NCBI RefSeq assembly: GCF_024347655.1
Contig: NZ_AP025514.1
Span: 3,100,001 to 3,164,000 of the forward strand
Direction: 5' to 3'
From: Vibrio toranzoniae
GTDB lineage: Bacteria; Pseudomonadota; Gammaproteobacteria; Enterobacterales; Vibrionaceae
Length of the DNA: 64,000 nucleotides
Within the stretch, counting starts at the first letter, position 1. Every line of letters starts with the position of its first letter. The notes under the pieces are model-generated. The model did not search any database. It saw only the letters and a list, made by a program, of their open reading frames with translations, and was not told the origin of the DNA. Below are positions 57,755-64,000 of this stretch, one piece after another. Position numbers and translations under genes: made by a program.

Positions 57755-58636
57755 TTAGTACTCTAGTTTAGCAATAAGTTGCTCTAATTTGTGAGGCTCA
57801 TCAAGAGTAATCGTCACTTTTGACTTACCACTAACAGAACGAGTAACTGAAACGTTTGCTTGCAATTTTTCCGTAAGTCTTCGTGAAAGTTCGATAGCTT
57901 CTGTGTCTTCAGGCTTCGATTCTGTCTCAACTTCTGGTTTTAAGCATTTTTTAACAAGCTGCTCAATTTGACGCACGGTCATTTTCTTGCTTACCGCAGT
58001 ATTTGCCGCTTCAACCTGGATATCACCTTCAAGGGCAAGCAGTGCTCGAGCATGCCCCATTTCCAGTTGTTTATTAGAAACTAAACCTTTTACTTCACTT
58101 TCGAGCTGATTTAGACGTAATAAGTTACTAACCGTTGCTCTTGATTTACCGATCACATCAGCGACTTGTTGGTGCGTCAGTTCAAATTCGTTCTGTAGAC
58201 GCTCTAGCGCTTGTGATTCTTCGATAACATTCAGGTCTTCACGCTGAATATTCTCGATCAATGCCATCGCAATCGCGGCTTTGTCTTCCACTCTCTTTAT
58301 CAAACACGGCACTTGTTTCAAACCAGCTTGACGAGCCGCTCTCCAACGACGCTCACCAGCGATAATCTCAAACTGGTCGTGCGCTAAAGGGCGTACTACG
58401 ATTGGCTGAATAATGCCTTGAGACTGGATAGATGCAGCCAGCTCTTCGAGAGCTTCTGGCGCAATATCTTTACGTGGTTGATATACACCAGGTTTTAAGC
58501 AACCAACAGCCAATTCTGTCAATTCCCCATCAGCCGACAAAGCCTGACTATGAGAAGCAACGTGCTGTTTTTCACGAGCCAATGAACTAGTTGCAAGCAA
58601 TGCATCTAGCCCCTTTCCTAAACCACGCTTAGACAT
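57755..58636 (-). CDS. parB: chromosome partitioning protein ParB
   Basis: CTP-dependent DNA clamp that loads at parS sites near the origin. The 293 residues begin KRGLGKGLDALL, the usual ParA-contacting N-terminus, followed by GERRWRAARQAGL (CTPase motif) near 90, the helix-turn-helix LTHQQVADVIGKSRATVSNLLRL near 165, and the C-terminal dimerisation domain. A candidate target, parS, is at 2985-3000. It lies 23 bases after parA. Confidence 0.97.
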   Translation of the reverse strand: MSKRGLGKGLDALLATSSLAREKQHVASHSQALSADGELTELAVGCLKPGVYQPRKDIAPEALEELAASIQSQGIIQPIVVRPLAHDQFEIIAGERRWRAARQAGLKQVPCLIKRVEDKAAIAMALIENIQREDLNVIEESQALERLQNEFELTHQQVADVIGKSRATVSNLLRLNQLESEVKGLVSNKQLEMGHARALLALEGDIQVEAANTAVSKKMTVRQIEQLVKKCLKPEVETESKPEDTEAIELSRRLTEKLQANVSVTRSVSGKSKVTITLDEPHKLEQLIAKLEY

Positions 58637-58659
58637 TGAGTGAATTCCTTTGGTTAAAC

Positions 58660-59433
58660 CTATACTGGGACTTCTTCACGACGCAACATTTCACCAGCAA
58701 GAGCTAGGTATGCCTTCGCGCCTGCAGAATATTTGTCGTAGTACATTGCTGGCTTGCCATGACTCGGCGCTTCTGCCAAACGTACATTTCTAGGGATTAC
58801 AGTTCGATAAACTTTATTACCGAAATGTTTTTTAAGCTGATCAGATACTTCGTTAGATAAGCGATTACGAGGATCATACATAGTACGCAGAAGACCTTCT
58901 ATCTTCAGGTTCTCGTTTACGACCGCTGCAAGCTTACTGATGGTATCCATCAACGCCGTCAAACCTTCTAGAGCAAAATATTCACATTGCATCGGAACCA
59001 ATACGGAATCAGCTGCCGCCATTGCATTGATTGTAAGAAGGTTTAGAGAAGGTGGGCAATCAATAAAGATGAAATCATAGTTATCACGAACTGATGCCAG
59101 TGCGCTCTTAAGGCGAACTTCACGGGCAAACACTTCCATTAACTTAATTTCTGCCGCTGTCACATCACCGTTGGCAGCGATGAGATCGTAATTGCCCGAT
59201 GTACTTCGACAAACTACCTCATCAAATGAGGTGTCTTCAACTAACAAATCGTAAGCAGTTGCTTCAACTTGATATTTATCGACACCACTCGCCATAGTGG
59301 CATTACCTTGAGGATCGAGGTCAACAACCAAGACCTTGCGTTTTGTTGCCGCCATTGATGCTGCTAAGTTAATGCAAGTTGTTGTTTTTCCTACGCCGCC
59401 CTTCTGGTTGGCAATTGCTACAATTCTACCCAC
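58660..59433 (-). CDS. parA: chromosome partitioning ATPase ParA
   Basis: Walker-type ATPase that pulls ParB-parS complexes and positions the origin region. The 257 residues carry the deviant Walker A QKGGVGKTTTCINLA near residue 10, VLVVDLDPQGNATMASG, and Walker B FIFIDCPPSLNLLTINAM. The ORF starts 14 bases after rsmG, so rsmG-parA-parB probably share a transcript. Confidence 0.97.
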   Translation of the reverse strand: MGRIVAIANQKGGVGKTTTCINLAASMAATKRKVLVVDLDPQGNATMASGVDKYQVEATAYDLLVEDTSFDEVVCRSTSGNYDLIAANGDVTAAEIKLMEVFAREVRLKSALASVRDNYDFIFIDCPPSLNLLTINAMAAADSVLVPMQCEYFALEGLTALMDTISKLAAVVNENLKIEGLLRTMYDPRNRLSNEVSDQLKKHFGNKVYRTVIPRNVRLAEAPSHGKPAMYYDKYSAGAKAYLALAGEMLRREEVPV

Positions 59434-59447
59434 TATGGCCTCGCTGA

Positions 59448-60080
59448 TTATTCCTGACGCGATAAAGTAACTAGATGACGCTCTCCATCAAGCTCTGGCA
59501 CTTGCAAAGCTTTAATGTCTGTCACTGAACACCATTCAGGTAACAGGTCGATTTCGTCTTTAGGATGTTGTCCCTTAAGAGCCAAAAATACACCGGATTG
59601 CTCTTTAGGTAAATGGTGACACCACTCTACCATGTCTGTCATTGACGCAAATGCGCGACTGAGCACGACATCAAACTTTTCTTCAGGTTGAAATTCTTCA
59701 ACACGACTTTGAATCGGCATTACGTTATCGATACCCAATTCATGAACGACCTGCTTAATAAAACGAATACGCTTACCTAAGCTATCCAGCAAGTAAAACT
59801 CACCGTCTGGGTTCATGATTGAGAGAGGAACCCCAGGTAATCCAGGCCCCGTACCAACATCAATAAAACGTTTGCCTTGTAAGTGGGTACTAACAATGAT
59901 GCTATCTAAGATATGTTTCACCATCATTTCTAACGGGTCACGCACCGATGTTAAGTTATAAGCTTTGTTCCATTTGTTGAGTAATTCAACATAACCAACC
60001 AACTGGCCACGTTGTTTTTCAGAGACTTCAAGTTCAGTCTGACCAATCAGGTGATCCAGTTTTTCGCGTAATGCGCTCAT
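59448..60080 (-). CDS. rsmG: 16S rRNA m7G527 methyltransferase RsmG (GidB)
   Basis: SAM-dependent enzyme that methylates G527 of 16S rRNA; loss gives low-level streptomycin resistance in other bacteria. The 210 residues include [44 protein letters not shown] and [10 protein letters not shown]. Its ATG overlaps the mnmG stop by one base (TAATG), and its ribosome site GGAGG is in the last mnmG codons. Confidence 0.97.
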   Translation of the reverse strand: MSALREKLDHLIGQTELEVSEKQRGQLVGYVELLNKWNKAYNLTSVRDPLEMMVKHILDSIIVSTHLQGKRFIDVGTGPGLPGVPLSIMNPDGEFYLLDSLGKRIRFIKQVVHELGIDNVMPIQSRVEEFQPEEKFDVVLSRAFASMTDMVEWCHHLPKEQSGVFLALKGQHPKDEIDLLPEWCSVTDIKALQVPELDGERHLVTLSRQE

Positions 60081-61975
60081 TATACCTCCTCACCTTTTTT
60101 TAACAGGCCATGCTTTTTCAGATAAACCAACAAAATTGAGATTGCCGCAGGCGTAATTCCTGAAATACGAGAAGCAAGACCTATCGAGTCTGGCTTAGTG
60201 GTTGTGAGCTTGAGAACCACCTCGTTAGAAAGTCCTTTAATTTGGCTGTAGTCGATATCAGCAGGCAATTTGGTATTTTCATGACGAAGTGATTTTGCAA
60301 TTTCGTCTTGTTGACGTTGAATGTAGCCTTCGTACTTCACTTGGATCTCAACTTGCTCAGATGCTTGTTGATCTTCCAATGCTGGAGCAAAACGATCCAA
60401 TTCAGTTAACTGTGAATAAGTCATCTCAGGGCGACGGAGAAGATCTTCACCGCTTGCTTCGCGAGACATTGGTGTTTTTAGGATCTGATTAAGCGCACCG
60501 ATATCTTCAGATTTTGGATTCATCCATGTTTCTTTTAAACGTTGACGCTCTTTCTCAATATTTTCTACTTTCTCGTTGAATCGAGCCCAACGAGCATCGT
60601 CCACTAAGCCAAGCTCGCGAGACTTCTCAGTCAATCGAATATCAGCGTTATCTTCACGAAGCAACAGACGGTATTCCGCACGAGACGTAAACATACGGTA
60701 AGGTTCTTTAGTGCCCATGGTTGATAGGTCATCAATAAGAACGCCCATGTAAGCTTGGTCTCGACGTGGGCTCCAGGCTTCTTTGCCTTGCGTAAACAAA
60801 CTCGCGTTGAGGCCTGCCATCAAGCCTTGCGCAGCTGCTTCTTCATAACCGGTCGTACCGTTAATCTGACCCGCAAAAAACAACCCCTTAATAAACTTAG
60901 TTTCGTAACTCAGCTTTAGGTCACGAGGATCAAAGAAGTCATACTCAATCGCATAACCAGGACGAACAATATGGGCATTTTCAAATCCCTTCATTGAATG
61001 AACGATTTTAACTTGAACGTCAAACGGCAGACTGGTTGAGATACCATTCGGGTATAGCTCGTGTGTCGTAAGACCTTCAGGCTCAATGAAAATTTGATGG
61101 CTGTTCTTGTCAGCAAAACGCATCACTTTATCTTCAATCGAAGGACAGTAGCGAGGGCCAATACCTTCAATCACCCCAGCATACATTGGGCTTCGGTCTA
61201 GGTTAGCACGAATAACATCATGCGTATTTTCATTAGTATGTGTGATGTAGCATGGAATTTGGCGTGGCTGTTGAGTTCGATTTCCCATGAACGAGAAAAC
61301 AGGGGTCGGGTTATCACCATGTTGAACCTCAAGCTCAGAAAAATCGACACTGCGTGCATCGATACGAGGAGGGGTACCTGTTTTTAGGCGATCAACTCTA
61401 AATGGAAGATCACGAAGTCGGTCAGCCAGTGCGATCGATGGTGGATCCCCCGCACGACCACCCGAAGAACTTTCCATCCCAATATGGATCTTTCCGCCCA
61501 AGAATGTACCCACCGTCAGTACCACTGCGTTAGCACGGAATTTAAGGCCCATCTGTGTCACCACACCCACCACTTGATCCTGTTCCACGATCAAGTCATC
61601 AACCGATTGTTGGAACAACGTCAGATTCGGTGTGTTTTCTAGCACATTACGAACAAAGGATTTGTAAAGTATGCGGTCAGCTTGTGCACGAGTTGCACGA
61701 ACGGCTGGACCTTTTGATGCGTTTAATGTTCTGAACTGAATACCTGCATGATCAATAGCTTGCGCCATTAATCCACCCATAGCATCGACCTCTTTTACCA
61801 AGTGGCCTTTACCGATCCCGCCGATAGCTGGGTTACAAGACATTTGTCCTAGTGTATCGATATTATGAGTGAGTAATAACGTACTTTGACCAGTACGTGC
61901 AGATGCGAGTGCGGCTTCCGTTCCAGCATGGCCACCACCAACAACGATGACGTCAAATTTTTCGTGATAAAGCAT
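60080..61975 (-). CDS. mnmG: tRNA uridine 5-carboxymethylaminomethyl modification enzyme MnmG (GidA)
   Basis: FAD protein that, with MnmE, modifies the wobble uridine of several tRNAs. The 631 residues start with the FAD loop [19 protein letters not shown], followed by [58 protein letters not shown] and the C-terminal helical domain. Its partner mnmE is on the far side of oriC in this window. Confidence 0.98.
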   Translation of the reverse strand: MLYHEKFDVIVVGGGHAGTEAALASARTGQSTLLLTHNIDTLGQMSCNPAIGGIGKGHLVKEVDAMGGLMAQAIDHAGIQFRTLNASKGPAVRATRAQADRILYKSFVRNVLENTPNLTLFQQSVDDLIVEQDQVVGVVTQMGLKFRANAVVLTVGTFLGGKIHIGMESSSGGRAGDPPSIALADRLRDLPFRVDRLKTGTPPRIDARSVDFSELEVQHGDNPTPVFSFMGNRTQQPRQIPCYITHTNENTHDVIRANLDRSPMYAGVIEGIGPRYCPSIEDKVMRFADKNSHQIFIEPEGLTTHELYPNGISTSLPFDVQVKIVHSMKGFENAHIVRPGYAIEYDFFDPRDLKLSYETKFIKGLFFAGQINGTTGYEEAAAQGLMAGLNASLFTQGKEAWSPRRDQAYMGVLIDDLSTMGTKEPYRMFTSRAEYRLLLREDNADIRLTEKSRELGLVDDARWARFNEKVENIEKERQRLKETWMNPKSEDIGALNQILKTPMSREASGEDLLRRPEMTYSQLTELDRFAPALEDQQASEQVEIQVKYEGYIQRQQDEIAKSLRHENTKLPADIDYSQIKGLSNEVVLKLTTTKPDSIGLASRISGITPAAISILLVYLKKHGLLKKGEEV

Positions 61976-61994
61976 GAACCGACCTCAGGTATTC

Positions 61995-62060
61995 AAACGT
62001 TTTCTAAACAGATAAAAAGGAGCGATATACTACCTGTTTTCCTTGCTTGAGAAAACGTTT
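61995..62060. repeat. inverted repeat with PurR-like cores upstream of mnmG
   Basis: AAACGTTTTCT (61995-62005) and its exact complement AGAAAACGTTT (62050-62060) are 44 bases apart and flank the probable mnmG promoter. Each contains AAACGTTT, the PurR/LacI-family core. Flanking bases match the PurR consensus only partly. Confidence 0.5.
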
Positions 62061-62102
62061 TTGGAATTTTTCAAAAAAGCTGTTTTTAATTAATATAGAT
62101 AA

Positions 62103-62139
62103 GATCTTTAAAGAGATCTTTTATTAGATCTATTATTAG
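62103..62139 (+). repeat. AT-rich 13-mer array, probable DNA unwinding element
   Basis: Three tandem units begin with GATCT at 62103, 62115 and 62127 (12-base period): GATCTTTAAAGA, GATCTTTTATTA and GATCTATTATTAG. The last is nearly the E. coli oriC 13-mer GATCTNTTNTTTT/GATCTCTTATTAG type. The first DnaA box follows 13 bases later. Confidence 0.85.
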
Positions 62140-62420
62140 GATCGAGGGTATCTGTGGATAAGTCAAAAATGATCAACAAGATCATGGATCTTTTTTGGAT
62201 CAAATGATGTGATCTAACTTTGATCAGGCTGAGGATTAGCTGGGATCAAAATGGCTACTTATTCACAGGGGGAAATAATCCTAAAACTTGTTATTTGGAT
62301 AACTATAGGTTAATCACCGTATATGTATAATCTTATCCACAGATAAAATAGAAAATAAACCGTCAATTTTCCATTTTTTTTAAAAAAAGTTATTCACAAT
62401 CACGATATTCGGAGGTAAAA

Positions 62421-62442
62421 AAAGCGGCATAAGCCGCTTTTT
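62421..62442. terminator. terminator downstream of mioC, at the edge of oriC
   Basis: AAAGCGGC (62421-62428) pairs with GCCGCTTT (62433-62440) around ATAA, with A and T runs on both sides. It would stop mioC transcription before it enters oriC. Confidence 0.92.
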
Positions 62443-62457
62443 GGAAGAAAGAAGAGG

Positions 62458-62892
62458 TTAAAACTGGTCAATATGATCGTTAAACCAGGCTTCAGCTGCA
62501 TCTTCAGGGACTGGGGTTTCCAATACATCGATGCTAAAACAGGCTGAAATAGACTGCGCTCCGAGGTTTTCCAGTTGGCTGTGGACTGATTTTCCCGCTA
62601 AACAAAAGGTATCGTAGCTTGAATCTCCTAGTGCCACGACAGCAAAGCGAACCTGGCTTAAGTCTGGAGAATGCTGGGTTAATGCGTCAATAAACGGCTT
62701 AATATTGTCTGGGAATTCACCGGCACCGTGAGTTGAAGTCACCAATAACCAAAAGCCTTGTTGTGCAATATCATCGTACTCTGGCTGATTATGCAGGGTT
62801 ATTTCATGTCCTTGTTCTTCAAGAAGATCATTAAGGTGATCGCCAACGTATTCAGCACCGCCCAAGGTGCTGCCTGTAATAATATGGATCAT
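62458..62892 (-). CDS. mioC: flavodoxin-like protein MioC
   Basis: FMN-binding flavodoxin of 144 residues, in E. coli linked to biotin synthase activity. The phosphate loop [15 protein letters not shown] and the flavin segments [11 protein letters not shown] and [15 protein letters not shown] are clear. It lies next to oriC, as in enterobacteria. Unlike the E. coli case, a terminator separates its end from the origin. Confidence 0.95.
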   Translation of the reverse strand: MIHIITGSTLGGAEYVGDHLNDLLEEQGHEITLHNQPEYDDIAQQGFWLLVTSTHGAGEFPDNIKPFIDALTQHSPDLSQVRFAVVALGDSSYDTFCLAGKSVHSQLENLGAQSISACFSIDVLETPVPEDAAEAWFNDHIDQF

Positions 62893-62910
62893 TAAGCTGT
62901 CCTTACTAAA

Positions 62911-62936
62911 GAAAAAAGGCCAGCATAAGCCGGCTT
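62911..62936 (-). terminator. terminator between mnmE and mioC
   Basis: On the minus strand GCCGGC pairs with GCTGGC (one G-U) around TTAT, followed by CTTTTTT. It lies 8 bases after mnmE and 20 bases before mioC. Confidence 0.75.
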
Positions 62937-62943
62937 TTAAAGG

Positions 62944-64000
62944 TTATTTACCAATACAGAATGAAGAGAATATACGACCTAAAAGATCATCTGAGCTGAA
63001 CTCACCAGTAATCTCATTAAGGTGCTGCTGAGTGATACGTAGCTCTTCCGCCAAGATCTCTCCTGCCATGTAACCTTCAAGCTGTTGTTTGCCGATATCT
63101 AGGTGATCTGATGCTCTTTCTAAGGCGTCCAAATGACGGCGACGTGCCATGAAGCCACCTTCATGGCCACCAGCGAAGCCCATGCATTCTTTTAGATGGC
63201 TACGTAGTGCATCGATACCTTCGCCTGTTTTGGCTGATAAGCGAATCAAGGTCGGATCGTTAACGTGACAAATTCCTAGCTCTTCACTGGTTTGGTCCGC
63301 TTTATTACGAATCACCGTCATGCCTATGTTATTTGGTAAACGATCAACGAAATCTGGCCAAATATCTTTTGGATCGGTGGCACCTGTAGTCGTTCCATCC
63401 ACCATAAATAAAACACGGTCTGCCTGAGAAATCTCTTCCCAAGCGCGTTCTATACCGATTCTTTCTACTTCATCGGAGGCATCACGTAGGCCTGCGGTAT
63501 CGATAATATGCAGTGGCATGCCATCGATATGGATATGTTCACGAAGCACATCTCGTGTGGTACCGGCAATATCGGTCACAATCGCAGACTCTTTGCCTGA
63601 TAGTGCGTTCAATAGACTGGATTTTCCAGCATTTGGACGGCCTGCTATCACCACCTTCATACCTTCACGCATGATTGCGCCTTGGTTGGCTTCTTGGCGT
63701 ACGGATTCGAGGTTGTCGATGATGGCTTGTAAGTCAGCACTTACTTTGCCGTCAGCAAGGAAATCGATTTCTTCTTCAGGGAAGTCGATAGCCGCTTCAA
63801 CATAGATTCGTAGATGAATCAGTGAATCGACTAGCGTGTTAATGCGCTTAGAGAATTCACCTTGTAGTGATTGAAGCGCCGATTTTGCTGCTTCTTCTGA
63901 ACTTGCATCAATTAAGTCAGCAATCGCTTCGGCTTGAGTTAAGTCCATCTTGTCGTTCAAGAAGGCACGCTCAGAGAACTCACCTGGACGCGCGGCACGC
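62944..64000 (-). CDS. mnmE: tRNA modification GTPase MnmE (5' end outside window)
   Basis: Dimeric GTPase that with MnmG forms cmnm5 or nm5 on wobble uridines. The frame stays open to the window edge, so the N-terminal formyl-THF binding domain is missing here; about 352 residues are visible. The inserted G domain has [14 protein letters not shown] (G1), IAGTTRDV (G2), DTAGLR (G3) and NKAD (G4). The protein ends in the catalytic FCIGK. It lies beside mioC and oriC. Confidence 0.97.
   Translation of the reverse strand, partial: RAARPGEFSERAFLNDKMDLTQAEAIADLIDASSEEAAKSALQSLQGEFSKRINTLVDSLIHLRIYVEAAIDFPEEEIDFLADGKVSADLQAIIDNLESVRQEANQGAIMREGMKVVIAGRPNAGKSSLLNALSGKESAIVTDIAGTTRDVLREHIHIDGMPLHIIDTAGLRDASDEVERIGIERAWEEISQADRVLFMVDGTTTGATDPKDIWPDFVDRLPNNIGMTVIRNKADQTSEELGICHVNDPTLIRLSAKTGEGIDALRSHLKECMGFAGGHEGGFMARRRHLDALERASDHLDIGKQQLEGYMAGEILAEELRITQQHLNEITGEFSSDDLLGRIFSSFCIGK

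Larger units (their letters stand above)
61976..62457. other. oriC: chromosome I replication origin (oriC)
   Basis: The gap between mnmG and mioC holds four DnaA boxes: TGTGGATAA (62153-62161), TTATTCACA (62259-62267), TTATCCACA (62333-62341) and TTATTCACA (62390-62398). Eleven GATC sites lie between 62103 and 62246, for Dam methylation and SeqA. AT-rich 13-mer-like repeats at 62103-62139 could be the unwinding element. The same location is the known origin of V. cholerae chromosome I. No gene lies in it. Confidence 0.95.

Overview
This is an ordinary, gene-dense stretch of chromosome I from a Vibrio, next to the replication origin. The evidence is the order mnmE-mioC-[oriC]-mnmG-rsmG-parA-parB-atpIBEFHAGDC, Vibrio-type proteins throughout (DUF2860 and DUF3157 proteins, a long two-domain ThiE) and an rRNA operon with distal tRNA-Asp and tRNA-Trp. 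A Splendidus-clade species is my guess from general protein similarity and is not proven. I see no insertion sequence, prophage, integron, CRISPR array or other clearly acquired block, and no convincing new multi-gene system. The interest lies in small sites and short genes between, or inside, core genes.

Layout. 1-5.7 kb, minus strand: thiamine operon thiC-E-F-S-G-H (thiH cut by the window edge) behind a TPP riboswitch, with a parS-like centromere site inside thiE. 5.7-7.6 kb, minus: fluoride channel crcB and a Tat-exported multicopper oxidase. 7.8-14.1 kb, minus: rRNA operon 16S, tRNA-Glu/Lys/Val, 23S, 5S, tRNA-Asp, tRNA-Trp, with P1/P2 promoters, boxA sites and processing stems. 14.3-17.5 kb: yrdA (plus) facing tsaC-hemF-aroE-yrdB (minus). 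17.6-19.3 kb, plus: purEK behind a PurR operator. 19.4-22.7 kb, minus: LysM protein, dprA, smg, yrdD. 22.8-29.4 kb, plus: def-fmt-rsmB, trkA, trkH and a DUF3157 protein. 29.4-30.9 kb, minus: a hemolysin III/YqfA-type membrane protein with a FabR-like operator, and a Spo0M-like protein. 31.1-36.3 kb, plus: two unrecognised small ORFs, yihD, ccoG, srkA, dsbA and a DUF2860 porin-like protein. 36.4-37.9 kb, minus: comM. 38.1-44.7 kb, plus: ilvGMEDA with leader peptide and attenuator. 44.8-47.1 kb: divergent punR/punC. 47.2-50.4 kb, minus: a GGDEF protein and glmU. 50.6-57.6 kb, minus: the whole F1Fo ATP synthase operon. 57.8-62.0 kb, minus: parB, parA, rsmG, mnmG. 62.0-62.46 kb: oriC. 62.46-64.0 kb, minus: mioC and mnmE (5' end beyond the window).

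How it fits together. The right end combines replication initiation (oriC, DnaA boxes, dense GATC sites) with segregation (parAB acting on parS, one copy of which lies about 59 kb away in thiE). The highly expressed rRNA and ATP synthase operons are transcribed away from oriC, with the fork. The ilv, pur, def-trk and dsbA blocks are transcribed toward the fork. Regulation can be read at several loci: thiamine (riboswitch), branched-chain amino acids (attenuation), purines (PurR), probably unsaturated fatty acids (FabR-like palindrome) and oxygen (FNR-like site at ccoG). dprA and comM are natural-transformation genes. dsbA-srkA-yihD and tsaC-aroE-yrdB-yrdA keep the neighbourhoods known from enterobacteria.
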